From assembly GCA_963675935.2 (NCBI GenBank), contig OY780964.2, forward strand, positions 1,488,001 to 1,552,000: a stretch of DNA of 64,000 nucleotides, written 5' to 3'. This DNA comes from G963675935 sp963675935. Lineage in GTDB: Bacteria > Planctomycetota > Planctomycetia > Pirellulales > Thermoguttaceae. Below the pieces are notes generated by a model. It saw only the letters and a program-made list of their open reading frames with translations. It ran no database searches and was not told the origin of the DNA. The translations under genes were made by a program, and so were the position numbers. This document shows positions 7,893-16,563 of the stretch, in pieces (the stretch's first letter is position 1; the number at the start of each line of letters is the position of its first letter).

Positions 7893-8579
7893 TTATTGCG
7901 TTACGTTCCAAATCCATTGCATTCCCGCCGCCCAGCGCAGCACGAGGGTTGCCACGAGATAAAAGCAGAAGTGAAAAACGCCGTCGCCAAATTCGAGATC
8001 GAAGGCGCCCATCGCGGCCATTCCACCGACAACGACGAATGGAACCGCGATGAAAATCCAGTTCCAAAGCTCTCCGGTGACAATGCCGCGGGACGACAGC
8101 AGCGCAAACATGCCCCAGAGCACGACGTAACCCAACGCGCAGGCGGCCGATCGCACGTAGAGCGCCGTGCCGCGATAAGGCTCCAACTCGACATCGCGCA
8201 GGATTTCGTAAGCGGCCAGAACCAGCGGAGGCGAAACCAACAGCAGACCGACGGCCGTGACGAACGGATTGCCGAACCATTTGAACTGGCCGCCGATGAA
8301 CGTCACCACCAGAACGCCGACGACCGCCGCGCCGATAATGGCCATCGTGACTGGCTGGAATTTGGCGTTCACCCGAGCGATGGGCTTGGTGATGAGTTTG
8401 CCCTCGGCGCTTTTTCCGCCGCCGGCGAACGCCTCGGGCGCGTGGACTTGGACTTCTTGTTCCTTGGTCGGCACCTGGAGGGTGCGTTTGCAGCTGGGGC
8501 ACGGGCCGGACTTGCCCGCGAACTTGTCGCTGACCTTAAAGCTCTTCCGGCAACCGGGACAAACGACGATGATCGACAT
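7893..8579 (-). CDS. Zinc-ribbon membrane protein of unknown function
   Basis: The N-terminus has a CPGC ... CPSC zinc ribbon (VVCPGCRKSFKVSDKFAGK), a motif common at the start of planctomycete membrane proteins. After a charged linker there are about five or six hydrophobic segments (for example PVTMAIIGAAVVGVLVVTFI, then PFVTAVGLLLVSPPLVLAAY and FAVPFVVV-like segments), giving a small polytopic inner-membrane protein of 228 residues. The ATG at 8577-8579 is preferred because it starts directly before the ribbon and has GAAGG upstream; the frame could extend to 8603. It overlaps transcriptionally with the HD gene (1-bp gap). No enzymatic motif is visible. Confidence 0.75.
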   Translation of the reverse strand: MSIIVVCPGCRKSFKVSDKFAGKSGPCPSCKRTLQVPTKEQEVQVHAPEAFAGGGKSAEGKLITKPIARVNAKFQPVTMAIIGAAVVGVLVVTFIGGQFKWFGNPFVTAVGLLLVSPPLVLAAYEILRDVELEPYRGTALYVRSAACALGYVVLWGMFALLSSRGIVTGELWNWIFIAVPFVVVGGMAAMGAFDLEFGDGVFHFCFYLVATLVLRWAAGMQWIWNVTQ

Positions 8580-8758
8580 TCGGTGGACCTTCTCTTTCCC
8601 CACACACCCGCCCGAGGTTCACTAGTTTCGCATACCGAGCATTACTGTCAAGGATAGAATTATTTTGCCGGACAATTTCGTTGTCTTGGATGTAATCGTG
8701 AAGTACGATCAAGTAGTGGCTGGGGGGGGCATTTTGTCATTATGGAAAGCTGCGACAT
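8580..8758. other. Intergenic, no feature recognised
   Basis: Apart from a run of nine G residues near 8723, I see no gene or clear regulatory site here. The two flanking zinc-ribbon genes are divergent, so promoters for both should lie between 8580 and 8947. Confidence 0.5.
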
Positions 8759-8845
8759 GTAAAGCCGCGACCAGTGGTCGCGGACATAAAATCGAAATTG
8801 GTGGATGCTTCCCCCCCCAACCGCGACCACTGGTCGCGGCTTTAC
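8759..8845. repeat. Palindrome made of palindromes (CCGCGACCAGTGGTCGCGG)
   Basis: Left arm 8759-8783 and right arm 8821-8845 are perfect reverse complements (GTAAAGCCGCGACCAG...). Each arm is also a perfect palindrome by itself: CCGCGACCA-G-TGGTCGCGG on the left, CCGCGACCA-C-TGGTCGCGG on the right. The DNA can therefore fold as two small hairpins or one long one. It lies between divergent genes. Confidence 0.88.
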
Positions 8846-8947
8846 AATGCGTGCAAATACGTGGACTCGTAAACGTAACATCAACACACAACGTGGGTTA
8901 TCGCCACTTTAACAGTGATAATTTTTCTCTAGCCCCCACTTCCGGCC

Positions 8948-9694
8948 GTGATCGAATTCCTTTGCCCCAATGGTCATCGCATCCGTTGCCTGGCTGCCCA
9001 AGTGGGCCGGGCCGCGAAATGCCCTAAATGTGGGGTGAGGTTCCGCGTCCCCGACGCTGCGGAGCTGGATGTCCCAGAAATGACCGACTCGGACCCGAAT
9101 GTTTCGCGGCCCGATTTCATCGACTCGGGAAAAATGCCTAAATCCCCGTCCTCGGCCGGTCGCACGGCGGCCAAGGAGCCGGAGATCGAATTTCTCTGTC
9201 CGAATGGGCATCGTTTGCACGGGCCGGCAAGCCTCCAAGGCCGGCCGGGCGAATGTCCCGATTGCGGCTCCCGTTTCCGCATCCCCACTTATGAGGACAT
9301 TCCCTCCGAGGAACCGCCCGAGCAGGAAATCAGTCTGGGTCGCGCGGACGGCCGCGATGGTTCCGACATCGTTCCGCGTCCGGCGTCCGGTGCTGGGCAA
9401 CCGACAGTGTCATCATCGCCCGCAATAGCCGCCGACGTGGCCACGCCCGCTCTTTTGGCCCGTCTCTGGAACCTCTGCCCGAAGGGCACTGTGATCGAAA
9501 TTCGCCTTCGCAACGGCGAAACCATCGCGCCGGATCGGTTTCTGGCGCGCGCGTCGCGTGAAAACCGCCAAGGCATGTTTACGGTCGTCGAGGCCGACGG
9601 AAGCGTTTCGTTGGTCGTCGTGCCGTGGGATGCCGTCGATCGAGTGACGCTTCGCGGGCTGAAGGAAGTGCCTGCGGAATTGGCTGACGGGTAA
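8948..9694 (+). CDS. Protein with two zinc-ribbon modules, function unknown
   Basis: The 248-residue protein carries two tandem modules of the form F-L-C-P-N-G-H-R ... C-P-x-C-G-x-R-F-R-x-P: FLCPNGHRIRCLAAQVGR ending CPKCGVRFRVP, and FLCPNGHRLHGPASLQGR ending CPDCGSRFRIP. Each offers Cys/His and CxxC ligands for one zinc. A low-complexity linker follows, then a C-terminal domain with IEIRLRNGETIAPDRFL and VVVPWDAVDRVTLRGL, which looks like a small beta-rich (PRC/Sm-like?) fold. The start is a GTG directly before the first module, without a strong ribosome site. I do not recognise the family; similar ribbon modules open the gene at 7893-8579 on the other strand. Confidence 0.7.
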   Translation: MIEFLCPNGHRIRCLAAQVGRAAKCPKCGVRFRVPDAAELDVPEMTDSDPNVSRPDFIDSGKMPKSPSSAGRTAAKEPEIEFLCPNGHRLHGPASLQGRPGECPDCGSRFRIPTYEDIPSEEPPEQEISLGRADGRDGSDIVPRPASGAGQPTVSSSPAIAADVATPALLARLWNLCPKGTVIEIRLRNGETIAPDRFLARASRENRQGMFTVVEADGSVSLVVVPWDAVDRVTLRGLKEVPAELADG

Positions 9695-9727
9695 ACGGAT
9701 TTTTGGAGTACGGTGGAATTGAATAAG

Positions 9728-9806
9728 GTGACATCCGCCAAATCTGGATAAGATACGCATTTTTGGCAATATACAGCCTATATTCGCCATATTTGGTGGA
9801 TGTTAC
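9728..9806. repeat. Nested inverted repeat
   Basis: GTGACATCCGCCAAAT (9728-9743) pairs with ATTTGGTGGATGTTAC (9791-9806) at 14 of 16 positions. A second, inner pair (TGGCAATATA / TATATTCGCCA) lies between them. The 9695-10019 stretch has no gene. Confidence 0.75.
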
Positions 9807-9843
9807 TTTTTTACTATGCACCATGCGGTTTCCGCAGGTTTTT

Positions 9844-9872
9844 GGTGGGACTGCGCCTTCGCTTGTCCCACC
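9844..9872. repeat. Short inverted repeat, GGTGGGAC family
   Basis: GGTGGGAC and GTCCCACC enclose 13 bases (TGCGCCTTCGCTT). This looks like another of the dispersed planctomycete palindromes and is upstream of argB. Confidence 0.6.
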
Positions 9873-10019
9873 CTACTTTCTTGCACCCCAGCGAACACAG
9901 CCATGCGCCGTTGTTGACATCGCCTGCCGCGCTGGTACAATACGGGGTTTTCCAGGTGCGAGCATCCAGCCACGCTGCTGTCGCTTACCCATCTTACCGC
10001 CCACATTGGGAGTGAGTCG

Positions 10020-10898
10020 TTGGAAGAAGCCATTCAGAAAGCCGACGTCCTGATCGAAGCCCTCCAGTGGATTCGCCAGTTCCGTGGAAAGACCACGGTA
10101 ATCAAACTGGGGGGAAGCGTGATGAGCGACGACCGCGCCATGGTCCACCTGCTGCTCGACGTCATCTTCATGGAGTCGGTCGGCATGAGTCCGGTGGTGG
10201 TTCACGGCGGCGGCCCGGCGATCAACCGCGCCATGGCCGAAGCCGGCCTGCAACCCAACTTCGTCCAAGGGCGCCGCTACACCGACGCCTCCACTCTGGC
10301 CATCGTCGAACGGGTGTTGGCCGGCGAGGTCAACGAAGACCTTGCCCGGCGCATGGAGGAGCTTGGCGGCCGTGCCTGCCCGCTGAACTTCCGCACGAAA
10401 AACGTCTTGTTTGGCGAGCGTCTCCAGTTGCCCGGTGACGATGGCCAGCCGCTTGATCTCGGCTACGTGGGAAACGTAACCCGGGTCGATCGCGACGCCA
10501 TTGTCGAGGTGTGCCGGTCGGGCGCCGTGCCAGTCATTCCGTCGATGTGCATCGACTCGGCCGGGCAAAAATACAACGTCAACGCCGACACCGCGGCCAC
10601 GGCCGTCGCCCAGGCGCTCGAGGCCGAGAAGTTGGTCTACCTGAGCGACATCAACGGCGTGCGCCGCGACAAAGACGACCCCGACTCGCTGTTGCACAGT
10701 TTGACGGCGCGCGAGGCCAACGAATTGATATCGAGCGGCGCGATCAATTCCGGCATGATCCCGAAAGTTCAGGCCTGTTTGGAAACGCTCGAGCGCGGCG
10801 TCCGCAAGGTTCACATCATCGACGGCCGCATCCGCCATTCGCTCTTGCTGGAAGTGTATACCAGCAAGGGCGTCGGAACGCAAATTGTAAGAGATTAA
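10020..10898 (+). CDS. argB: Acetylglutamate kinase
   Basis: ArgB phosphorylates N-acetylglutamate, the second step of arginine synthesis in the cytosol. The 292-residue sequence has the amino-acid-kinase motifs: KTTVIKLGGSVM near residue 25, VVVHGGGPAINRAM, the RYTDASTLAIVERVLAGEVN block specific to the family, YNVNADTAATAVAQAL, and the SGAINSGMIPKVQA end motif. A TTG at 10020-10022 is the start, preceded by GGGAGTGAG. The N-terminal helix before the kinase core (EEAIQKADVLIEALQWIRQF) is the kind found in hexameric, arginine-inhibited ArgB, so feedback inhibition is plausible. It is the first of three arg genes, but a repeat region separates it from argD. Confidence 0.96.
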   Translation: MEEAIQKADVLIEALQWIRQFRGKTTVIKLGGSVMSDDRAMVHLLLDVIFMESVGMSPVVVHGGGPAINRAMAEAGLQPNFVQGRRYTDASTLAIVERVLAGEVNEDLARRMEELGGRACPLNFRTKNVLFGERLQLPGDDGQPLDLGYVGNVTRVDRDAIVEVCRSGAVPVIPSMCIDSAGQKYNVNADTAATAVAQALEAEKLVYLSDINGVRRDKDDPDSLLHSLTAREANELISSGAINSGMIPKVQACLETLERGVRKVHIIDGRIRHSLLLEVYTSKGVGTQIVRD

Positions 10899-10908
10899 GA
10901 AAGAGTAG

Positions 10909-11062
10909 TAGGTTATGCTTCAGCATAACGCGATGTAGTCGAAATCAACGGGGTCTTAGGTCTTAGGTCTTAGGTCTTAGCACGAAGACCCAAGACCAAA
11001 GACCAAAGACCCAAGCCCCACTTGGTTGCGGCTCTGCCATGTTATGCTGAAGCATAACCTAC
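10909..11062. repeat. Compound palindrome (GTTATGCTTCAGCATAAC ends, GGTCTTAGGTCTTAG core)
   Basis: Both ends carry a perfect 18-bp palindrome (GTTATGCTTCAGCATAAC at 10912-10929, GTTATGCTGAAGCATAAC at 11041-11058), and the ends together also pair as a longer arm with GTAG/CTAC. Inside, 10951-11016 is a second inverted repeat built from GGTCTTAG units and their complements. Related pieces occur at 39118-39182 and 51885-52148. It separates argB from argD. Confidence 0.85.
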
Positions 11063-11103
11063 GTGTTTGACTGACCACTAACCACTAACCACCAGCCACT
11101 GCC

Positions 11104-12312
11104 GTGTCCGCCACCGAAGATACCCTGAAACTGTTCCAACGCTACGTTATCCCGAATTATGGGCGATACCCCGTCGTGCTGACCCACGGCGAGGGTTCGT
11201 ATATATGGGACGCGGAAGGCAACCGCTATCTCGACTTGTTCTGCGGCTGGGGCTGCAATCTGCTGGGCCACTGCCCGCCGCTGGTTGTCGAGGCTGTTCG
11301 CGAGCAGTTGGGCCAATTGATCCACGTGCCGAACACGTGGCACACCGAGCTTCAAGGGCTTTGGGCCAAGGCTCTTTCGGATCGCAGTTTCGGCGGACAG
11401 GCGTTTTTCTGCAATTCCGGCACCGAGGCGAACGAGGCGGCAATCAAACTGACCCGCCTGCACAACTCCGCCCGAAAGCGATATAAAATCATCACGTTCG
11501 AGGGCGGATTCCACGGCCGCACGATGGGTTCGATTTCGGCCACCGCGCAGCCGAAGTATCACGACGGCCTCGGCCCACTGATGGCCGGCTTCACCTACGC
11601 CCCCTTCGGCGATCTCGACGCGGTCGCTCGGCTGATCGACGACGAGACGGCCGGCATCATGATCGAGCCGATCCAGGGCGAGGGCGGCGTTCGGATTCCG
11701 CCCGAAGGTTTCTTGTCCGGCCTGCGTCAATTGGCCGACCAGCACGAGCTGCTGTTGATTTTCGACGAAGTTCAAACCGGCTGCGGGCGGACGGGCGAGT
11801 GGTTCGCCTACCAGGGGCTTGGCGTTACGCCCGACGTGATGACGCTTTCGAAGACGATCTGCGGCGGCTTGGCGGGCGGCGCCATGCTGACTACGCCGGA
11901 AATCGCCAAGAGCCTGCGGCCCGGAATGCACGCCTGCACATTCGGCGGCAATCCGATCGCAGCCCGGGCGGGCCTGGCCTTCATCGAAGCGGTCGAACGC
12001 GACAATTTGCTGCAACACGCGAAGCAGATCGGCGAAATTTTTGAGCGGCGCATGCGGGCGTTCCAGCAAGAGTGCGATTTGGTCCGCGACGTCCGCGTCC
12101 GCGGCGTGATGATCGGCATCGAACTGTCGATTGAAGGCGCCGCCGCGGTCAAAGCTTGCCTCGAACGACATCTCCTGATCAACTGCACCCACGGAACGGT
12201 GATCCGCCTGCTGCCGGCCATGAACTTGACCGCGGAGCAGGCCAACGAAGGCTGCGATATTCTGATCGACGTACTCAAAAAGCAAGCCGGCAACCATTTG
12301 CCCATCCAATGA
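11104..12312 (+). CDS. argD: Acetylornithine aminotransferase
   Basis: ArgD is a PLP enzyme that transaminates N-acetylglutamate semialdehyde to N-acetylornithine in the cytosol. The 402 residues show class-III aminotransferase motifs: the YPVVLTHGEGSYIWDAEGN opening, FFCNSGTEANEAAIKL, EGGFHGRTMGS, a LLIFDEVQTGCGRTG block and the Schiff-base lysine in TLSKTICGG. GTG at 11104 is the start; no strong ribosome site precedes it. A related family, ornithine or succinylornithine aminotransferase, cannot be excluded by sequence alone, but the position between argB and argF makes ArgD the natural call. Its stop overlaps the earliest possible start of argF, indicating co-transcription. Confidence 0.93.
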   Translation: MSATEDTLKLFQRYVIPNYGRYPVVLTHGEGSYIWDAEGNRYLDLFCGWGCNLLGHCPPLVVEAVREQLGQLIHVPNTWHTELQGLWAKALSDRSFGGQAFFCNSGTEANEAAIKLTRLHNSARKRYKIITFEGGFHGRTMGSISATAQPKYHDGLGPLMAGFTYAPFGDLDAVARLIDDETAGIMIEPIQGEGGVRIPPEGFLSGLRQLADQHELLLIFDEVQTGCGRTGEWFAYQGLGVTPDVMTLSKTICGGLAGGAMLTTPEIAKSLRPGMHACTFGGNPIAARAGLAFIEAVERDNLLQHAKQIGEIFERRMRAFQQECDLVRDVRVRGVMIGIELSIEGAAAVKACLERHLLINCTHGTVIRLLPAMNLTAEQANEGCDILIDVLKKQAGNHLPIQ

Positions 12313-12323
12313 GAGGTCTTGCG

Positions 12324-13241
12324 ATGCGACACCTACTGACGCTGGCCGACCTGACGGCGGCCGAAATCGAACGCATCTTTTCGATCGCCGAGGACTTGAA
12401 GCAGAAGAGCGAGCAAGGTCTGCGCGAGCCGCTTCTGCCGGGCAGGGTCATGGCCTTGATCTTTGAAAAGCCCTCGCTGCGGACCCGCGTCAGCTTCGAG
12501 GCCGGCATGGCGCACCTCGGCGGCAGCTCGATTTTCCTGGGCGCCGACGCCGGATTCGGACGCCGCGAGAGCGTCGCCGATTTCGCCCGCGTGCTGGGAG
12601 AATATGCCGACGTCGTGGTGATCCGCGCCAATCGCCATCGAACGGCCGTCGAACTGGCCGAGCATTGCACCTGTTCGGTCGTCAACGGCCTGACCGATTT
12701 CAGCCATCCCTGCCAGGCGTTGGCCGATCTGTTCACGATCCGCGAGTTGGTCGGCAAGTTGGAGGGCCACACGTTGGCTTGGATCGGCGATGCCAACAAC
12801 GTGGCTCGCAGCGTGGCGGTCGGCTGCGGCAAACTGGGCCTCCGCATGGTGATGGCCACGCCCCAAAAATATCGGTTCGACGAGGAATCGCTTGCCTGGA
12901 TCAAGCGACAATCGCCCAAGCTCGATTTCAGCGTGACCGACGATCCCGCCCTCGCGGTGCGCGACGCGGTGGCCGTCTACACCGACGTTTGGGCGAGCAT
13001 GGGCCAGGAGAGCCAGCGGGAGGAGCGCGCCCGCGATTTCGCAGCCTATCAGGTCAACGGCGAACTGATGAAACACGCCCAAAAGGGCGCGTTTTTCATG
13101 CACTGCCTGCCGGCGCATCGAGGTGAGGAAGTGACCGACGAGGTGATCGACAGTCCGCAGAGCGTGGTGATTCAGCAGGCCGGCAATCGGATGCACATTC
13201 AGAAGGGTGTGCTCGCCTGGCTGCTGGGGGCGAAGCGGTGA
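12324..13241 (+). CDS. argF: Ornithine carbamoyltransferase
   Basis: ArgF joins ornithine and carbamoyl phosphate to give citrulline. The 305-residue protein begins MRHLLTLADLTAAEIERI, the family opening. The carbamoyl-phosphate site reads KPSLRTRVSFEAGM, with SLRTR where many homologues have STRTR. Later motifs are FSHPCQALADLFTI, the ornithine-binding WIGDANNVARSV and VYTDVWASMGQE, and the catalytic FMHCLPAHRGEEV. The ATG at 12324 has GAGAGG 7 bp upstream; an in-frame ATG at 12309 overlaps the argD stop. It ends an argB-argD-argF run and is followed by a strong hairpin shared with the convergent gene. Confidence 0.95.
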   Translation: MRHLLTLADLTAAEIERIFSIAEDLKQKSEQGLREPLLPGRVMALIFEKPSLRTRVSFEAGMAHLGGSSIFLGADAGFGRRESVADFARVLGEYADVVVIRANRHRTAVELAEHCTCSVVNGLTDFSHPCQALADLFTIRELVGKLEGHTLAWIGDANNVARSVAVGCGKLGLRMVMATPQKYRFDEESLAWIKRQSPKLDFSVTDDPALAVRDAVAVYTDVWASMGQESQREERARDFAAYQVNGELMKHAQKGAFFMHCLPAHRGEEVTDEVIDSPQSVVIQQAGNRMHIQKGVLAWLLGAKR

Positions 13242-13260
13242 GGCGAGCCTCCTGCGGAAT

Positions 13261-13288
13261 AAAAAAACCGGCGGTCGTTGACCGCCGG
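13261..13288 (-). terminator. Intrinsic terminator for the gene at 13322-15229
   Basis: CCGGCGGTC (13268-13276) and GACCGCCGG (13280-13288) form a perfect 9-bp stem with a GTT loop. On the plus strand seven A residues precede it (13261-13267), so the minus-strand transcript reads stem-loop then seven U residues. This is a textbook rho-independent terminator 34 bp after the thioredoxin-fold gene's stop. It may also block transcription coming from argF. Confidence 0.8.
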
Positions 13289-13321
13289 CTATTGTGAATA
13301 AATCTTGCCGCACCCGAACCT

Positions 13322-15229
13322 TTACTTAACCAGCCGCTTCACTTCCGATTCAAGATCGGCGACCGACACGTTGCGGTTGACCACCTTGCCCTGCTGATCG
13401 ACCAGGATCATTGTCGGCACGGCGAAGATGCCCAACTGCGTGGCGAGCCGGCTGTCGGAGCCGCCCTCTTCATGAATCTGCGGCCACGGCAACGGATTGT
13501 CGGCCAAGTAGGCGTTCAAGTCCTTCACGTCGTTGTCGAGGTTCACGCCGACAATGGTGAACTGCCGACCGTACTTGTTCCAAAGCTCCTTGAGCGAGGC
13601 CATGTCGGCCTTGGACGACGATGAGCGAGCGCTCCAGTATTGGATCAGCACGACCTTGCCGCGATATTTGGCCAGATCGACCGTGCCGCCCGCGGGGCTT
13701 TGACCCGACAACGCAAGGACCTTGTCCACCGAGTCGAGCCGAGCCCGCGCGCCGGTCGCTTTCTTCGCCGCCGGCGAATCGGGGAACTCCTTGACAATGC
13801 GTGAGTACCACTTTTCGGCATTGCCGTCCTCGCCGCTAAACTCCTGATTGATGGCCAACTGAAGCATGGCCTCGGCGGCGTCCGCGGCGGTCGGATAGTC
13901 GGAGGCGAACTGTTCGAGCGACTTGATCCAATCGGCCTGGACCTTCGTCACGTCGGCCTTCGGCGCCTGCATGGCGAGCACGTAGGCGGCTGTTAGCTGG
14001 CGGAACTTGACATAGGCGGCCAGGTTTTTGTCGGCGGCGTTCTTATCGAGCACCTCGAAGAGCGATTTCAGCCGTTGGGTGCCGTCGGGGCAATTGCCCA
14101 CCTGAACCGCGGCGCCGAGCATGTCGGCAAGTTGACGAACCCACATGGCGCGATCGTCGGGATTTTGGGCCGCGTCGGCAATTTGACCAATCAAATCGGC
14201 ACGGCGGTTGGTATATTTCACCTGATCCGCATGCGTGGTCGCTTTCTCGGCCTCGACCTGGAGTTTTTCCAAGTCGCCCAGTAATTTTTGCATGGCCTCG
14301 CTCGCTCCGCCGGCGGCTGGACCATTCTCACCCCGCGATGGCAAGGAAGCCTGGAAGAAGAAACCGCCGGGCGTGGCGTCGGCCTGCCCTTCGCCCATCG
14401 GACGCGGCATTTCGATCGCGCGCCATGTGTCGCCCACTTGCACCAGCGTGCCGACCTGTACCTGTGCGTTGTGCCCTTCGCTCTCGGCGATTGCCACCAC
14501 GTTTTCATAGACCTTGAAGTCCTTGGTCGAAAGATCGGTTCCGGCAGGCACGATGCCCGGCCGGTTGGCGCTGAACTGGACCCAAACGGCGTCCTTGGCA
14601 ATGGTTTTTTGCCGGGCCGTCATCGCCTTGAAGTCGGCGCTCGCGCGGCCGGCCTTCTCGGCCACGCTCTCGGCCTTCGCCTTGCCAAGGCCGAGCGATT
14701 TCAATTCGGACGGGGTAATCAGCAGCCGCGAAAAACGCTGGGCGTCGTGCGAGGCGATGGCCGCGACGATCTCGGAGGTGACTTCCTCGGCCGAAATCTG
14801 CTTCCACGAGTCGATCGCGCCGTCTTCGTTCGTGTCGAGGCCCCAGCGGCTCCCGCCGGTGTGGAACCAACGGAACTGGTCGGCCTTGCCGTTGTAGTTG
14901 AAATCGATGTCGCGATAAACCTCCAGCCCGTCCTTGTAGTAGCTCCACTGATCGACGATGTTGTCGCCGTTGGTATCGACGAATTTTCGCAGGATCGCGC
15001 CGTCGGGGCCTTCAACGATCCAACCGACGTTTCCGTCGATTTTTTTTGCGACCATCTTGCACTTGGCCGCCTGCTCGGCCGTGGGCCGATCGTAATCGAC
15101 GCCTTGTTGGATCGGCGCGAGTTTCAGGGCCTGCCCGGCCGATGGGGCGGCGGCCCAAGACGCCTGCGGCAACATCGCCGCGCCGAGAATCGTGAGGATC
15201 GCTGTTTTGGACGAGTAGAGTCGCATCAT
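13322..15229 (-). CDS. Exported protein with EF-hand-like loops and a cysteine-less TlpA/thioredoxin domain
   Basis: The 635-residue protein has a signal peptide (MMRLYSSKTAILTILGAAML ... QASWA, cleaved near residue 26). Residues 85-140 hold three Asp/Asn-rich loops resembling calcium-binding EF-hand loops: DTNGDNIVD, DFNYNGKAD and DTNEDGAID. A long helical, probably TPR-like middle part follows (FASDYPTAADAAEAMLQLAI). The last ~125 residues are a TlpA/AhpC-type thioredoxin fold: KYRGKVVLIQYWSA, FTIVGVNLDND, GIFAVPTMILVDQQGKVV. At the place where the CxxC should follow the tryptophan (W532) the sequence is WSARSSSSKAD, so both redox cysteines are missing. A scaffold or binding role seems more likely than thiol exchange. 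An intrinsic terminator follows. Confidence 0.82.
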   Translation of the reverse strand: MMRLYSSKTAILTILGAAMLPQASWAAAPSAGQALKLAPIQQGVDYDRPTAEQAAKCKMVAKKIDGNVGWIVEGPDGAILRKFVDTNGDNIVDQWSYYKDGLEVYRDIDFNYNGKADQFRWFHTGGSRWGLDTNEDGAIDSWKQISAEEVTSEIVAAIASHDAQRFSRLLITPSELKSLGLGKAKAESVAEKAGRASADFKAMTARQKTIAKDAVWVQFSANRPGIVPAGTDLSTKDFKVYENVVAIAESEGHNAQVQVGTLVQVGDTWRAIEMPRPMGEGQADATPGGFFFQASLPSRGENGPAAGGASEAMQKLLGDLEKLQVEAEKATTHADQVKYTNRRADLIGQIADAAQNPDDRAMWVRQLADMLGAAVQVGNCPDGTQRLKSLFEVLDKNAADKNLAAYVKFRQLTAAYVLAMQAPKADVTKVQADWIKSLEQFASDYPTAADAAEAMLQLAINQEFSGEDGNAEKWYSRIVKEFPDSPAAKKATGARARLDSVDKVLALSGQSPAGGTVDLAKYRGKVVLIQYWSARSSSSKADMASLKELWNKYGRQFTIVGVNLDNDVKDLNAYLADNPLPWPQIHEEGGSDSRLATQLGIFAVPTMILVDQQGKVVNRNVSVADLESEVKRLVK

Positions 15230-15247
15230 GCCGTTATTCCTTAGTTT

Positions 15248-15326
15248 GTTTAGCCGGCGAACTTGTTCGCCGCGACCGTTCGGCGATTTCCGCCAAAAAC
15301 GCGGCGAACAACTTCGCCGGCTAAAC
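15248..15326. repeat. Inverted repeat, GTTTAGCCGGCGA family, second copy
   Basis: Arms 15248-15274 and 15300-15326 are nearly perfect complements. It lies just upstream of the thioredoxin-fold gene, in its promoter region. The 15230-15647 stretch contains this element and the next and no gene. Confidence 0.85.
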
Positions 15327-15456
15327 GGTGGAAATCCGAGCTAGCCGCAAAATCCGAGGAGACCTTGTAGTATTTCGGCCTTGGCGGCTGCGGAACATAA
15401 TCCGATTGCGGAGAATTTTCCGTCAGCAACAATCACAACGGGGGGTATCGTGCGAG

Positions 15457-15533
15457 AATAGCCGGGGGCCAACGGCCCGCGGAGATAGCCGGAAAGTCAT
15501 GCACATTCCGGGGGCTGTTAGCCCCCGGCTATT
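15457..15533. repeat. Inverted repeat, AATAGCCGGGGGCC family
   Basis: AATAGCCGGGGGCCAACGG begins at 15457 and is matched by TAGCCCCCGGCTATT ending at 15533. The left half also carries the GGCCCGCGG core seen in the other copies. Confidence 0.85.
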
Positions 15534-15647
15534 TTTATACCTTGTGCGGTCTGGTTTGTCCGATATTTTTGGGGATGGCACAATTCAGACAATTTCGACC
15601 GCTCACAGTATATCTTCTCCACAACCGCAGTCGCGGAGCGTTTTCCA

Positions 15648-16490
15648 TCACCAGTGGCCGCCGGCGCCCAACTCCTGATAAACCCCTTCGACCACGCCCG
15701 CGTCGATCTGATCGAGGTTCCGCCCCGCGCCGGCCAGCAAGGCGAGGTCGGCCAACTGCGCGGCCCGGCGCGGAATGCCTTGCGATAGTTCCTGCAAACG
15801 ATCGATTGCCGGTTCGGCAAACAGCCGCGACTGTCGCCCCGCCCGCGAAAGCAACGTGTTGACGTACTGCTCGGTGTCGTCACGCTGCCACGGCTCCAAC
15901 TCGATCCGCAATTCGGCCAGCTCCAATAGCGAATCGTCCAATTGGGCCATGCCCTCGTTGCGGCCGGCCAGCACAATGGTCATTCGCATCTCGGGCGACG
16001 CATCGAACCGAGCCAAACGCGCGATGTGCAGCAACGTCTGCCGGTCGGCCCGATCGGCATCGTCGAACAGCACGACCGCCTCGATTTGTTGATAACGATA
16101 TTCGATCATCCGGTCGCCCAGGGCTCGCCAAAGCGAGGCCGCCGACTGCGACGGCTCGACCGAAAGCCCCCACTCGACAGCCAGCAGAGCGAGCATCTCG
16201 GTCGGCTCGACATCCAACAGGCTCAGTTGCGCCACCTGCGGATAGGTGAGGACGGGAACGCCCTCGCGCCGCGAAATCTTTCCCTCCCGAATCTCTCGAG
16301 CAAAGACATCGAGGAGCAACGATTTTCCGCTGCCGCCTGGACCGATCAGCAGCCCAAGTCGATGGTGTTGGGCGACCAGAAACCCCAGTCGGGCCAGGGC
16401 TTCTTCGTGCGTGGCGCTCTGAAAAAACGTTTTGGGGTCCAACACCCCTCGAAACGGCGAATTCTCTATCCCCCAATGCGATGGATACAT
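15648..16490 (-). CDS. ExeA/GspA-type AAA ATPase
   Basis: The 280-residue protein opens MYPSHWGIENSPFRGVLDP, a pattern shared by ExeA/GspA-like ATPases, and has a Walker A LLIGPGGSGKSLLL, a Walker B VVLFDDADRAD and a sensor-like TIVLAGRNEG. In secretion systems such ATPases help place the secretin in the peptidoglycan. Here the protein is only the ATPase part; the peptidoglycan-binding C-terminus and membrane helix of full GspA are absent, so it may be a cytosolic relative with a different job. It is divergent from rsmE with 73 bp between. No other secretion genes are nearby. Confidence 0.82.
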   Translation of the reverse strand: MYPSHWGIENSPFRGVLDPKTFFQSATHEEALARLGFLVAQHHRLGLLIGPGGSGKSLLLDVFAREIREGKISRREGVPVLTYPQVAQLSLLDVEPTEMLALLAVEWGLSVEPSQSAASLWRALGDRMIEYRYQQIEAVVLFDDADRADRQTLLHIARLARFDASPEMRMTIVLAGRNEGMAQLDDSLLELAELRIELEPWQRDDTEQYVNTLLSRAGRQSRLFAEPAIDRLQELSQGIPRRAAQLADLALLAGAGRNLDQIDAGVVEGVYQELGAGGHW

Positions 16491-16563
16491 AGTATCTCGG
16501 TCCTCTGCGTGGCGCTACTTCCCGTGTATCCGTTCTTGTCGGTACAATCCACAAAGGAACTTG

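Noticed and set aside
11059..12309. 416-codon minus-strand frame opposite argD
   Set aside because: Antisense shadow; the sense frame has all aminotransferase motifs.
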